NCBI GenBank assembly: GCA_039039985.1
Contig: JBCCOV010000005.1
Coordinates: 1 to 64,000 of the forward strand
Direction of reading: 5' to 3'
DNA from: JBCBWG01 sp039039985
GTDB lineage: Bacteria > Pseudomonadota > Alphaproteobacteria > Rhizobiales > Hyphomicrobiaceae
DNA: 64,000 bases
Shown: positions 17,323 through 26,876 of the stretch, piece after piece
Numbering within the stretch: position 1 is the stretch's first letter
Layout: each line of letters starts with the position of its first letter
The notes under the pieces: generated by a model
The model's input: only the letters and a program-made list of their open reading frames with translations
What the model was told of the DNA's origin: nothing
The model's database searches: none
Made by a program: the position numbers and the translations under genes

Positions 17323-17853
17323 ATGACTGGAATGGACCTGCAACCGACGACGCCGACGCCCTGGTTAACCGCGATGACACACCCGCGGCGCGAGCTGCTG
17401 GCTGTGGAGCATCTCGAACGCCAGGGTTTCCGGACCTATTGTCCGATGGCGTTGAAGCGCATCCGCCATGCCCGGAAATCATGCGAAGCAAGACGGCCAC
17501 TGTTCCCATCTTACATATTTATCGAGCATAATGCTCAGGCACCATGGCGGCCGATTATGTCGACGGTTGGTGTGCGCAATCTCGTGCAGGCAGCGGGACG
17601 CCCGGCGTTGCTTGAAGGGACGTTCATCACGGCCTTGCGTGACCGCGAGATTTCGGGAGTCATCTCGGCTAGGTCTGAGGACTTTGCGTGCGGGCAGCGG
17701 GTTTCAGTCGATAGCGGTCCGCTCACCGGATTGATCGGTGAGATCGTCCAATTGAAGGAGCGCGATCGCGTCGTGCTGCTGCTCGACATGCTGGGACAGA
17801 AAACGAGAGTCCAGATCTCCGCCGACGAGATCCGGGCAACCACGGGGACCTGA
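17323..17853 (+). CDS. NusG-paralogue (RfaH-like) transcription antiterminator
   Basis: A protein of 176 residues with the NusG N-terminal domain (WLTAMTHPRRELLAVEHLERQGF, then CPMALKRIR and RPLFPSYIFIE, residues 13-70) and a C-terminal KOW-type domain (about 118-170: GQRVSVDSGPLTGLIGEIVQLKERDRVVLLLDMLG). It is too divergent to be the housekeeping NusG. Specialised paralogues of this kind bind RNA polymerase and let it read through long polysaccharide operons. Its place near the start of the biosynthetic section suggests it serves the genes that follow. ATG codons at 17323 and 17332 are both possible. Confidence 0.9.
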   Translation: MTGMDLQPTTPTPWLTAMTHPRRELLAVEHLERQGFRTYCPMALKRIRHARKSCEARRPLFPSYIFIEHNAQAPWRPIMSTVGVRNLVQAAGRPALLEGTFITALRDREISGVISARSEDFACGQRVSVDSGPLTGLIGEIVQLKERDRVVLLLDMLGQKTRVQISADEIRATTGT

Positions 17854-18045
17854 GCACTGAACTGGACCCGTCGCAGAATCGGCCAACGATCGACGTATGC
17901 GCAGGTCAGTTCATCGTCAGGTCCATCGTGCAGTCAGATGATGCGCCTGCGTCCAACCGAGTTGCCTATGTTTGCGCGGACCGATGAGCGGTGAGGCGTC
18001 AGGACCTGTGCGGAGCTCTGATCAATTTGGACTACGGCGAAGCCA

Positions 18046-18741
18046 ATGACCAAGAACGTTCGAAAAATCTCCATTCTAATTGGATTTGTTGCCGCCTCCG
18101 TGATCGTGGCATTCGTAGTCGTGTCGAGCGTTTCGAAATCAAGCGCTTCGTATGTGATGACAATTTCGAATTTGCTGGAATCGCGCTTTCCGCGGGTGTT
18201 ACTCGATCGCCCGCGAGCGTTTAAAGGACTTGTTGTGCTAGGCGGCGGCCCGGAGAGACTGCGTGAGGCCGGTCAATTGGCGCGTAGGTTTCGGCATATG
18301 CATATTGTCATCAGTGGTGCTGGGCCCGCGCATCGCGCTATCCGGCAGCTGGGAGGCGGTATTCCTCGTCATCGGATCTCGATCGATACGCGGTCAAGGT
18401 CGACGTACCAGAACGCCGTTAACGCAATACGTTTAGCCGCGCCTCGGGACGGAGAACGCTGGTTGTTGGTCACATCAGCGATACACATGCCGCGATCGGT
18501 TGCGACATTTGCAGCGCAAGGCTTTCACGTTGAAGCTTGGCCTGTCCACGATTTGCCTGCGAGCAGATTGATGCGTTTCAGAGCGTTGCGGCGCGAGATC
18601 ACCGCACTGGTTTACTATCGGCTCCTCGGTCGCATCGACACCATGCTGCCGTCACCTGTCTCAATTAACCGGAAAGCGCGAACGCGCCTGGGAGCACCCA
18701 ACCCACCTCTGCAAGAAAAGCACGCTGGCCGCAGCACTTAG
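18046..18741 (+). CDS. DUF218/YdcF-family membrane-anchored protein
   Basis: A protein of 231 residues with one N-terminal membrane helix (ISILIGFVAASVIVAFVVVSS). A DUF218 domain follows: GLVVLGGGPERLREAGQLAR near 62-82, HIVISGAG, the conserved serine-rich RSTYQNAVNA near 122-132 and LLVTSAIHMPRSVATF near 145. Family members (ElyC, SanA, YdcF) act in envelope or lipid-carrier metabolism. The location in front of the priming transferase suggests a role at undecaprenyl-linked intermediates; that is inference. The ribosome-binding site is weak. Confidence 0.85.
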   Translation: MTKNVRKISILIGFVAASVIVAFVVVSSVSKSSASYVMTISNLLESRFPRVLLDRPRAFKGLVVLGGGPERLREAGQLARRFRHMHIVISGAGPAHRAIRQLGGGIPRHRISIDTRSRSTYQNAVNAIRLAAPRDGERWLLVTSAIHMPRSVATFAAQGFHVEAWPVHDLPASRLMRFRALRREITALVYYRLLGRIDTMLPSPVSINRKARTRLGAPNPPLQEKHAGRST

Positions 18742-18922
18742 CAACTTGAGATTGTGGTATTCCAGCAACCGCATCGCTATAAGGCACCGCGAGTACATCT
18801 ATCTGACTGGCGTGGGTTCCTCAGAATGCTGTAAATGGTTATTGCATTGCAGCGTGTTCTGCGAAATCCGCTCGGTCAATTGATGTGAATCGATGTGTGT
18901 GCGTCTCTTTTTGAGAGATAAC

Positions 18923-19098
18923 TGCAAACTGAGGACAAGCCTTTAGCTTTTTGATTTTGCGGCAGTGGCGGGCTGCCAAATTAACTTTGTGTCGACTTAA
19001 TGCAAGTTAGCAACCAATCGGGGCGCGAAACTTGCAAACTGGCAGCTGAGCTGTTTTCTGCAAATGCGCCCGCAATAGTTTGCCCGAAATTGTTTGCA
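18923..19098. promoter_or_regulatory. Leader with five TGCAAAC/GTTTGC elements
   Basis: Upstream of the priming glycosyltransferase, the sequence TGCAAAC (or its complement GTTTGCA, two copies with one changed base) occurs at 18923-18929, 19033-19039, 19059-19065 (TGCAAAT), 19078-19084 (GTTTGCC) and 19092-19098. The last four lie within 66 bp, in both orientations, just before the gene start. This is the pattern expected of a cluster of operator sites. No regulator can be named. Confidence 0.4.
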
Positions 19099-19135
19099 GC
19101 AAGCCGCTGTCTGAAAGTTGTATTGGGGTAATGTT

Positions 19136-20665
19136 GTGCGCGCTTTGAGTAAGCAACGCTTTGCGGCTCTGATCGGAGATGTTCTTCTGATATCTGCCGC
19201 CAGCCTTCTTGCTCTAGTTCTCCGCGATAACTTCTCCACGTCGGCCGAAAAGCTGTTCGGCTTTTTCCCCTATCTTGTCGCAACGATTGTTGCTGGTCTT
19301 ATTGTGATACCCGCCTGCGGATTGGACCGATCCATTTGGCGCTTCAGTAGTGCCAACGACTATTGGCGGATTGTCGTTGCTGTGGTCACGGTTGTCATGA
19401 TCGCGGTCGTCATCACGTTTTCGATTAATCGGCTCGATGGTGTCGCCCGTTCGCTTCCCATTCTTCAAGCCATCATTGCCGTTGTTGTGATGGTTGGAAC
19501 GCGGGCAACCTACCGGCATTGGGAAATGGCGCGCCAGTCGACGCGCGGCGCGGTACGAAAGCCGCTGCGTCAGTCCCCGCAACAGAACCAGTCCAGCATA
19601 CTTGTGGTCGGCCTCTCCCGCCTGACTGAGACGTTCCTGCAATCCGTCGAAGAGTTGGCGGCGGATCACGTGCGCGTCATTGGTCTCGTGGGAACCAAGG
19701 ATCGCCATGTCGGGCGGCTCGTTGCGTCCACGCCAGTTTTGGGACAACCCGAGGACATTCGAGACGTCGTTCGCGGTCTTGAGCCACATGGTGTTGTGAT
19801 CGATCGGATTGTCGTTACGTGCGCCTTCGAGTCGCTGTCGCTTGAAGCCAGAACGGCGTTGTCGGACCTGGAGAAGGAAGGTGCGATTGAGCTGCAGCTT
19901 ATTGATGAGCAGCTTGGTCTCGGGCGCGACCGCCGTAGCCGGCGCGACCGCGGCGATGACCATCAAATCGCGCCGATGCGGTTCGCGTTTGACGAGGAAC
20001 TGATCGCGGTATTGGCCAAACGCAGGTTTTGGTCCGTCAAGCGGGCAATCGACATAACCGGCGCACTTGCCTTGCTGGTTCTCACCGCTCCCATCTTGAT
20101 CGTGTCTGCTCTTGCCGTTGCAGTGGCCATCGGCTTTCCGGTTGCGTTTTGGCAGCAGCGGCCCGGTCTCGGCGGCGCGCCGTTTCGGCTATACAAGCTC
20201 CGCACGATGCGCCCCGCGCACGATGCCTCAGGGCGGCGGCTCGGCGACGACGAACGCGCCTCCCATATCGGCGCGTTTCTCCGCCGAACACGTATCGATG
20301 AGCTGCCGCAGCTCTTCAACATCATTCGCGGTGATATGTCTTTTGTCGGCCCGCGCCCACTGTTGCCGTGCGATCAGATGGAACACGACAGGGCCCGGCT
20401 ACTTGTTCGCCCCGGGTTGACAGGATGGGCGCAAGTTGTCGGCGGTCGATTGGTCTCGTCAGATGACAAGGCTGCGCTTGATGTCTGGTACGTGAAGAAC
20501 GCCAACTTCTGGCTCGATGTCGAAATCGTATTGCGAACCGTCCCGATCGTCCTGTTCGGCGAACGCGTCAATGAAGCGTCAATCGCTCAGGCGTGGCGCG
20601 ATTTGTCGAGTTCCGGGATCGTGCAAAGCGAAAAAGATCTGTCGGGGGCGCATCTCCGCGGCTGA
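19136..20665 (+). CDS. Priming polyprenyl-phosphate sugar-phosphotransferase (WcaJ/PssY-type)
   Basis: A protein of about 509 residues. The N-terminal half has four membrane helices (5-125) and a CoA-binding-like domain (ILVVGLSRLTETFLQ onwards). The C-terminal catalytic domain begins near residue 298 with RAIDITGALALL and has the reentrant helix, FRLYKLRTMR, RRTRIDELPQLFNIIRGDMS, VGPRP and the closing RPGLTGWAQV. This enzyme puts the first sugar-1-phosphate on undecaprenyl phosphate and so starts the repeat unit. I prefer the GTG at 19136 (GGGGT upstream) over a TTG at 19118. The 289 bp after the gene hold no supported feature. Confidence 0.93.
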   Translation: MRALSKQRFAALIGDVLLISAASLLALVLRDNFSTSAEKLFGFFPYLVATIVAGLIVIPACGLDRSIWRFSSANDYWRIVVAVVTVVMIAVVITFSINRLDGVARSLPILQAIIAVVVMVGTRATYRHWEMARQSTRGAVRKPLRQSPQQNQSSILVVGLSRLTETFLQSVEELAADHVRVIGLVGTKDRHVGRLVASTPVLGQPEDIRDVVRGLEPHGVVIDRIVVTCAFESLSLEARTALSDLEKEGAIELQLIDEQLGLGRDRRSRRDRGDDHQIAPMRFAFDEELIAVLAKRRFWSVKRAIDITGALALLVLTAPILIVSALAVAVAIGFPVAFWQQRPGLGGAPFRLYKLRTMRPAHDASGRRLGDDERASHIGAFLRRTRIDELPQLFNIIRGDMSFVGPRPLLPCDQMEHDRARLLVRPGLTGWAQVVGGRLVSSDDKAALDVWYVKNANFWLDVEIVLRTVPIVLFGERVNEASIAQAWRDLSSSGIVQSEKDLSGAHLRG

Positions 20666-20954
20666 CGGTCGATGCGTTGTGCGCAATCGGCCGCGAAACT
20701 CGCAGACGTGTTCAAGCATGAGCCGCAGCATGCGCAGCTTGAATGACGCCCAACAATTCGATCTCCGGTGAAGGCAATTCACCCGGAGTGCGGTAGCTTG
20801 GATGCCAATGGCGACGTGATGAGTTCGGTGACTGAGATCGAAGCGTGCAGTGCGTGTGTGGACCAAACGCTTTCACGTCCATTGGCACGGCCGACTGGCA
20901 GTCAGCATGAATATGAAGCGATACAGACCATCGTAAAATGGACAATGCATCATC

Positions 20955-21923
20955 GTGGCGACAGATAGAACAATTCTCGTAACCGGCGGTGCGGGCTTTC
21001 TCGGCTCTCATCTTTGCGATCGGCTTATCGCCGACGGGCATGACGTGATTTGCCTGGACAACTTCTTCACCGGTTCGAAACGCAACATCGAGCATTTGAT
21101 TGGGCACCCACGCTTCGAGCTGATGAGGCATGACGTCACGTTCCCGCTCTATATTGAAGTGGATCAGATCTACAATCTCGCGTGCCCGGCCTCTCCGATC
21201 CACTATCAACATGACCCCGTTCAGACGACCAAGACGAGTGTGCACGGGGCCATCAACATGTTGGGTCTCGCAAAGCGCCTCAGGTGCCGAATTTTCCAGG
21301 CCTCGACTTCAGAGGTCTATGGCGACCCGACGCTTCATCCCCAACCGGAAGAGTATTGGGGCAACGTCAATCCCATCGGCCCACGGTCCTGTTATGACGA
21401 GGGCAAACGATGCGCCGAAACGCTCTTTTTCGACTACTATCGCCAGCACGGCCTTGAGATAAAAGTCGCGCGGATCTTCAATACCTACGGGCCGCGGATG
21501 CACCCGAACGATGGCCGTGTCGTTTCGAACTTCATTGTTCAAGCGCTGAAGGGTGACCCGATTACGATCTACGGCGACGGCAACCAGACGCGATCGTTCT
21601 GCTACGTCGACGACTTGATCGAAGGCTTTGTTCGATTAATGGAGAGCCCTGCCGGATTGACTGGCCCGGTCAACCTCGGCAATCCGGGTGAATTCACGAT
21701 GAAAGAACTGGCAGAAGCGGTCGTCGAAGTGACAGGATCGCGATCAGAGCTGACGTTCCATCCGCTGCCGCAGGATGATCCTAAGCAACGTCAGCCCAAC
21801 ATTGACTTGGCAAGGAGAGAGCTTGACTGGGAGCCAAATGTTCTGCTGCGTGACGGTTTGGCACCGACTATTGCTTATTTCGACCGGCTCTTGTCAGAGC
21901 GATCGAACCAGGTGATCGGATAG
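20955..21923 (+). CDS. uxs: UDP-glucuronate decarboxylase (UDP-xylose synthase)
   Basis: An extended SDR of 322 residues with TGGAGFLGSH at 11-20, CLDNFFTGSKRNIEHL, the family-specific LACPASPIHYQ near 77-87, QASTSEVYGDP, and the catalytic pair in SCYDEGKR near 149. RIFNTYGPRM and DGNQTRSFCYVDD complete the family profile. It turns UDP-glucuronate into UDP-xylose via a 4-keto intermediate, supplying a pentose donor. The GTG start has no clear ribosome-binding site. It begins a run of sugar-nucleotide genes (galE follows). Confidence 0.94.
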   Translation: MATDRTILVTGGAGFLGSHLCDRLIADGHDVICLDNFFTGSKRNIEHLIGHPRFELMRHDVTFPLYIEVDQIYNLACPASPIHYQHDPVQTTKTSVHGAINMLGLAKRLRCRIFQASTSEVYGDPTLHPQPEEYWGNVNPIGPRSCYDEGKRCAETLFFDYYRQHGLEIKVARIFNTYGPRMHPNDGRVVSNFIVQALKGDPITIYGDGNQTRSFCYVDDLIEGFVRLMESPAGLTGPVNLGNPGEFTMKELAEAVVEVTGSRSELTFHPLPQDDPKQRQPNIDLARRELDWEPNVLLRDGLAPTIAYFDRLLSERSNQVIG

Positions 21924-22026
21924 GTCTCAGTCTCATGACGAGGGTGCGGTGGCGTCCTGACACAGGTCCATTCGGTGCTGTAATGTCGGCTGCAGTCGCA
22001 ACTATGCTCAGCTGGACGACAACGCA

Positions 22027-23064
22027 ATGACAGACCACGCGAGACGCGATCCAATTGCGCCGGACCGGATCCTTGTGACCGGTGGTGCCGGCTATATTGG
22101 CTCCCATGCCTGCAAAGCGTTAGCGAAAGCCGGTTACGTGCCGGTGACCTACGACAATCTAGTGCAGGGTCATGAGAACGCCGTGCGTTGGGGCCCGTTT
22201 GAGCGGGGCAGCATTCTGGATCGCGAGCGATTGGATGCTGTGATCGCACAACACAATCCCACGGCGGTGATGCATTTCGCAGCCCATGCGTATGTTGGCG
22301 AGTCGGTGTCGGATCCGGGCAAGTACTATACAAACAACGTTGTTGGTTCGCTGACACTGCTTCAGGCCGTCCGTGATCACGGCGTTGGCAGGTTTGTGTT
22401 TTCGAGCACTTGCGCGACTTACGGCATTCCCGATCAGGTCCCCATCCGCGAAGCGACGCCACAGCAGCCGATCAACCCCTATGGAGCGTCCAAGCTGATG
22501 GTCGAACGAATGTTGTCCGACTTCGCGAGCGCTCACGGACTGGATTATGTCACCTTGCGATACTTCAACGCGGCAGGCGCGGACCGCGACTGCGAAATCG
22601 GCGAACTTCATGAACCCGAAACACATTTGATCCCGCTTGTGTTGGACGCGGCATCTGGCCGACGGCCGAATGTGACAGTGTTCGGCACCGACTATGACAC
22701 GCCGGATGGCACCTGCATGCGCGATTACATCCACGTCTCCGACCTCGCGAATGCTCATGTCAAAGCACTTGAGTTTCTCGAATTGGGCAAAGGGTCGGGT
22801 GCCTTCAATCTCGGAAACGGGCGCGGGTTTTCCGTTCGCGAGGTCATCGACGCGGTTGAGCGGACTACGGGTCTGAACGTGCCGGCGCTTTACGGAGACC
22901 GCCGTGCGGGAGACCCGGCCCAGCTCGTAAGCGATGCGAAAAAAGCCCATGACGAGCTGGGCTGGACACCCGAGATCCCCGATCTCGACGAGATCATCAG
23001 GACCGCTTGGGCCTGGCACCAAAAGGCGCCGACGGCTCTCAAGCGCGCAAACGTAACGACCTGA
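22027..23064 (+). CDS. galE: UDP-glucose 4-epimerase
   Basis: A protein of 345 residues with VTGGAGYIGSHACKAL at 18-33, catalytic SSTCATYG near 129 and YGASK near 155, then LRYFNAAGAD and the GalE signature DGTCMRDYIHV near 234. It interconverts UDP-glucose and UDP-galactose. The N-terminal extension of about 15 residues is short and ordinary. The asparagine-synthase gene starts nine bases after its stop. Confidence 0.95.
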   Translation: MTDHARRDPIAPDRILVTGGAGYIGSHACKALAKAGYVPVTYDNLVQGHENAVRWGPFERGSILDRERLDAVIAQHNPTAVMHFAAHAYVGESVSDPGKYYTNNVVGSLTLLQAVRDHGVGRFVFSSTCATYGIPDQVPIREATPQQPINPYGASKLMVERMLSDFASAHGLDYVTLRYFNAAGADRDCEIGELHEPETHLIPLVLDAASGRRPNVTVFGTDYDTPDGTCMRDYIHVSDLANAHVKALEFLELGKGSGAFNLGNGRGFSVREVIDAVERTTGLNVPALYGDRRAGDPAQLVSDAKKAHDELGWTPEIPDLDEIIRTAWAWHQKAPTALKRANVTT

Positions 23065-23073
23065 TAACGTAGC

Positions 23074-24921
23074 ATGTGCGGCATCAACGGCATTTTCGCC
23101 TATCACTATGCGGCCAATCCCATTGACCGCGCAGAGTTGGTTCGCACGCGCGATCACATGGCGCCGCGCGGACCCGATGGCGCCGGTGACTGGATTGCGA
23201 GCGACCAGCGCGTCGGATTCGGACACCGCCGCCTGTCCATTATCGACTTGTCTGATACGGGCGCCCAACCCATGACGAGCGCGGATGGGCGGTTCGTGAT
23301 TACGTTTAACGGCGAGATTTACAACTATCGTGATTTGCGATCTCGGCTCATGCAGAGAGGCTACGCATTCACCAGCCAGTCTGATACGGAAGTCTTGCTC
23401 CATCTCTACGCGGACAGAGGTGCGGAGATGGTGCATGATCTCCGTGGCATGTTCGCATTTGCAATTTGGGACATGCGCGACCGCACGCTCTTTCTCGCGC
23501 GTGACCCCTATGGCGTGAAGCCGCTCTACTATTGCGACGACGGCTGGACATTTCGGTTCGCATCGCAAGTCAAAGCCCTTCTGGCAGGACATGCGATTTC
23601 CCGCGATCCTGAGCCGGCCGGGCAGGTTGGCTTTTATCTCTGGGGCAGTGTGCCGGAGCCGTTCACGACCTACCGGGCGGTTCGCGCATTGGCTGCCGGG
23701 GAAACGATGATGGTTGATGCGATCGGTACACGCACGCCAACGCGTTACCATTCTATTGCTCAGGTCTACTGTGACGGGGCCGACGCCGGGAAGGCCGGTG
23801 TCGTCGCCAGTGCGCGCAAGGTTCAGTTTGAGATGCGGGACGCGTTGCTGGACAGCGTGCGTCACCATCTTGTTGCGGATGTGCCGGTCGGCGCGTTTCT
23901 GTCGGCGGGGGTCGACTCGGGCGCGCTGGTTGGCTTGATGCGCGATGCCGGACAGCAGGATATTCAAACGGTCACGCTGGCATTTGCAGAGTTCCGCGAC
24001 CGCCCGGACGATGAGGCACCTCTGGCAGAAGATGTCGCCCGACAGTACGGCACGCGTCACACAACGCGGGTGGTGACCGAGACGGAGTTCCAGGACGATC
24101 TCCCGCGCATCCTCGAGGCGATGGACCAGCCGACGATCGACGGCATCAATACATGGTTCGTTTCGAAGGCCGCGCGCGAACTCGGTCTGAAAGTCGCTGT
24201 GTCCGGGCTTGGAGGAGACGAGTTGCTTGGCGGCTATCCGTCCTTTCATGATGTGCCGCGATGGGTCGACTATTTGGCAGTGCCCGCACGCATTCCCGGA
24301 CTGGGTCGCGCTGTCCGAAGCCTTGGGGGGCGGATTAGCGCCAGCCTCGGTACCAGTCCGAAGGCGGCTGGGATGCTTGAGTATGGCGGCACGTATGCAG
24401 GTGCCTATCTCTTGCGGCGTGGCCTGTTTATGCCGTGGGAGCTGGCCGATATCCTGGACGTAGAGACTGTGCAGCAAGGGCTACGGCGTTTGGCGCCGCT
24501 GGCTCGCATTGATGCAGCCTTAGAGCCCGATCCACGGTTCCGGCATAGCCGTGTCGCGACGCTAGAATCGTCATTCTACATGCGCAATCAGCTGTTGCGC
24601 GATACGGACTGGGCAAGCATGGCTCACGGTTTGGAGGTGCGCGTGCCGTTGGTCGACGCCGTGCTTTTGCGGCGCACTGCGAAACACCAAGGGGCTATCT
24701 GCGACAGGTCAAGCGCGCCAAAGGCCATCTTGGCATTGAGCCCGTCGCAACCGCTGCCGGCAACGATTACGGCACGCGCGAAGACCGGTTTCACAACACC
24801 GATCGAGCGCTGGTTGCGAACTACAAGTTTAAAGTCGGCAGGCGTGCAAGTCGGATCCAAGGCAGCGCCGCGGTCGTCGCATTGGTCTCGCCAGTGGGCT
24901 GAGTGCCTTGCGGCGGTGTAA
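23074..24921 (+). CDS. asnB: Asparagine synthase (glutamine-hydrolysing) homologue
   Basis: A protein of 615 residues. The class II glutamine amidotransferase domain starts with the nucleophile Cys2 (MCGINGIF) and has RGPDGAG, HRRLSIIDLS and FNGEIYNY. The synthetase domain has the pyrophosphate loop LSAGVDSG near 280 (more often SGGLDS) and GLGGDELLGGYPSFH near 382. Homologues in polysaccharide loci are thought to amidate uronic acids or other carboxylates of the glycan instead of making free asparagine. Position between galE and glycosyltransferases fits that. The last 80 residues are basic and variable. Confidence 0.92.
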   Translation: MCGINGIFAYHYAANPIDRAELVRTRDHMAPRGPDGAGDWIASDQRVGFGHRRLSIIDLSDTGAQPMTSADGRFVITFNGEIYNYRDLRSRLMQRGYAFTSQSDTEVLLHLYADRGAEMVHDLRGMFAFAIWDMRDRTLFLARDPYGVKPLYYCDDGWTFRFASQVKALLAGHAISRDPEPAGQVGFYLWGSVPEPFTTYRAVRALAAGETMMVDAIGTRTPTRYHSIAQVYCDGADAGKAGVVASARKVQFEMRDALLDSVRHHLVADVPVGAFLSAGVDSGALVGLMRDAGQQDIQTVTLAFAEFRDRPDDEAPLAEDVARQYGTRHTTRVVTETEFQDDLPRILEAMDQPTIDGINTWFVSKAARELGLKVAVSGLGGDELLGGYPSFHDVPRWVDYLAVPARIPGLGRAVRSLGGRISASLGTSPKAAGMLEYGGTYAGAYLLRRGLFMPWELADILDVETVQQGLRRLAPLARIDAALEPDPRFRHSRVATLESSFYMRNQLLRDTDWASMAHGLEVRVPLVDAVLLRRTAKHQGAICDRSSAPKAILALSPSQPLPATITARAKTGFTTPIERWLRTTSLKSAGVQVGSKAAPRSSHWSRQWAECLAAV

Positions 24922-24925
24922 GCGG

Positions 24926-25999
24926 ATGAGGATCTTGGCGCTTCTCACAGATGGTTTCGGCGGGCGTGGGGGTATTGCACGCTATAACCAGGATCTGATG
25001 ACGGCATTGAGCCAAAGCAGCGCCGTTTCCGCCATATCAATTCTGCCACGGTTCGGAGATACGCGCGCAGCGCTGCCTGCAGGCGTCAGGCAGTACGGTG
25101 CCGTCGGCGGGAAGTTCGCCTGGACGAGGCGGGCACTGGAAATCGCGTTTCGACAGCCCTGCGATGTCATTTTTTGCGGCCATCTCAACGCTGCGCCACT
25201 TGCCGCCGCCATTGCGCGGCTGGCGGGCAAACCCTATTGGCTGCAAGTCCATGGGATCGAAGCCTGGCAACCACAAGGCGCGGCAAAGCGCTGGGCTGTT
25301 GATAGGGCAACACTGGTGACGTCCGTCAGCCGATATACGCGGAAGCGCTTGCTTGATTGGGTCGATCTGCCGCCGGAGCGGGTCCGCGTGCTCCCAAATA
25401 CAGTCGGCTCAGAATTTGCGCCACGCGCCAAGCGGCAAGACCTGATTGAACGATATCGGCTGGCCGGCAAGCGCGTCATCTTGACGGTCGGCCGCATAAG
25501 CGCTCAGGAGCGCTACAAGGGCCACGATCGGATCATCGACATCATGCCCAGCATTCTTCATAAGGTGCCGCAAGCGATCTATCTCATTGTGGGCTCAGGC
25601 GACGATCAGCCGCGCTTGGAAGTCCTCGCACGCGAGCATGGTGTGCAAGACCACGTCATATTCGCTGGCCAGGTTCCAAGCACCGAGTTAGCGGATCACA
25701 TGGCATTGGCTGACGTGTTTGCGATGCCGAGTACTGGTGAGGGCTTCGGAATTGCATTCCTTGAGGCAGCAGCAACAGGTTTGCCGGTCATTGGTGGCGT
25801 TTGCGACGGTAGTGCCGACGCGCTGGCTGACGGTGCCATAGGTCAGATGGTAAACCCACGATGCCGCGAACAACTGTTAAGCGAAGTCGTTAAGAATCTT
25901 CAGGTTCGGGCAACGACCGCCACGGACCGGGTCCAGCGTTTCTCATTCTCAAATTATTCAGGCCATGTCGATCAGCTTGCCAAGACGTTCGCGCACTAG
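24926..25999 (+). CDS. GT4-family glycosyltransferase
   Basis: A GT-B protein of 357 residues. The N-terminal half starts MRILALLTDGFGGRGGIARYNQ, a typical glycine-rich acceptor loop. The donor half has VILTVGRISAQERYKGHDRII near 185 and the E-x7-E motif in STGEGFGIAFLEAAATGLPVI near 275-290. I chose the ATG at 24926; an in-frame TTG at 24908 would overlap asnB. The stop overlaps the Wzm gene by 35 bp. Confidence 0.9.
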   Translation: MRILALLTDGFGGRGGIARYNQDLMTALSQSSAVSAISILPRFGDTRAALPAGVRQYGAVGGKFAWTRRALEIAFRQPCDVIFCGHLNAAPLAAAIARLAGKPYWLQVHGIEAWQPQGAAKRWAVDRATLVTSVSRYTRKRLLDWVDLPPERVRVLPNTVGSEFAPRAKRQDLIERYRLAGKRVILTVGRISAQERYKGHDRIIDIMPSILHKVPQAIYLIVGSGDDQPRLEVLAREHGVQDHVIFAGQVPSTELADHMALADVFAMPSTGEGFGIAFLEAAATGLPVIGGVCDGSADALADGAIGQMVNPRCREQLLSEVVKNLQVRATTATDRVQRFSFSNYSGHVDQLAKTFAH

Positions 26000-26876
26000 C
26001 GCCGATCCCACACAGTCAGAGAACGCTGCGGGCGAGCTCCCGCCCGCTGCGCGTGATCGGGTAATCGTCCTTGAACCCCGTCGGGCCGAACGCAACTATT
26101 GGCTCGACTTGTTGCACTATCGGGAACTCTTCGCCATTCTGGCGTGGCGTGACGTCTCGGTGAGGTACAAACAGACCGTGGTCGGGATCGCATGGGCAGT
26201 CATCCGCCCATTCCTAACAATGGTCGTGTTCACCATTGTATTTGGCAGTCTCGCTCAACTGCCCAGCGACGGCAATGCGCCCTATGCGGTTATGGTGTTC
26301 GCCGGAATGTTGCCGTGGTTTCTTTTCTCAACGATTCTTTCGGAGTCATCAAACAGCTTGGTTGATAACTCCGAACTTATTAGCAAGGTGTATTTTCCAA
26401 GACTAATTATACCTGTTGCTGCAGGTGTGGTCGCGCTTGTCGACTTTGCAATCACATTGATTATTCTGTTCGGTGTCATGGCTTGGTTTGGGTTTATGCC
26501 GAATTGGCAGATAATATTTCTGCCCTTTTTTGTAGTTCTGGCCGTTCTCGCAAGCCTTGGTCCGGCACTTTATATCGCAGCCTTGAATGTGCAGTATCGG
26601 GATTTTAGATATATCATACCATTCATTGTTCAGTTTGGGCTGTACGTATCGCCGGTCGGTTTCTCAAGTTCGGTCGTTCCCGAGGAGTGGCGGCTTCTAT
26701 ACAGTTTGAACCCGGTTGTTGGTGTCATAGACGGCTTTCGGTGGTGCTTGCTCGCTGGCGAGACGAAACTCTATCTTCCTGGCTTCCTCGGGAGTCTTGT
26801 GGTCGTAGCGCTGTTTCTCTGGCTCGGTATCAGGCACTTCCGTAAGACGGAAAAAGCATTTGCGGACGTGATTTAA
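25965..26876 (+). CDS. wzm: ABC-2 polysaccharide exporter permease (Wzm)
   Basis: A protein of 303 residues with a short cytoplasmic N-terminus carrying YRELFAILAWRDVSVRYKQTVVG, the family's amphipathic interface helix. Six membrane segments follow (about residues 80-290), with PRLIIPVA and LNPVVGVIDGFRW as conserved loops. It forms the membrane channel of the ABC transporter with the downstream ATPase, exporting lipid-linked glycan. It overlaps both neighbours (35 bp and 1 bp), implying coupled translation. Confidence 0.94.
   Translation: MSISLPRRSRTSADPTQSENAAGELPPAARDRVIVLEPRRAERNYWLDLLHYRELFAILAWRDVSVRYKQTVVGIAWAVIRPFLTMVVFTIVFGSLAQLPSDGNAPYAVMVFAGMLPWFLFSTILSESSNSLVDNSELISKVYFPRLIIPVAAGVVALVDFAITLIILFGVMAWFGFMPNWQIIFLPFFVVLAVLASLGPALYIAALNVQYRDFRYIIPFIVQFGLYVSPVGFSSSVVPEEWRLLYSLNPVVGVIDGFRWCLLAGETKLYLPGFLGSLVVVALFLWLGIRHFRKTEKAFADVI

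Noticed and set aside
22159..24477. Open frame of 772 codons on the minus strand across galE and asnB
   Set aside because: It lies fully antisense to two clear enzymes with intact motifs; its translation is rich in Arg, His and Cys with no domain. It is a shadow of high-GC codon use.
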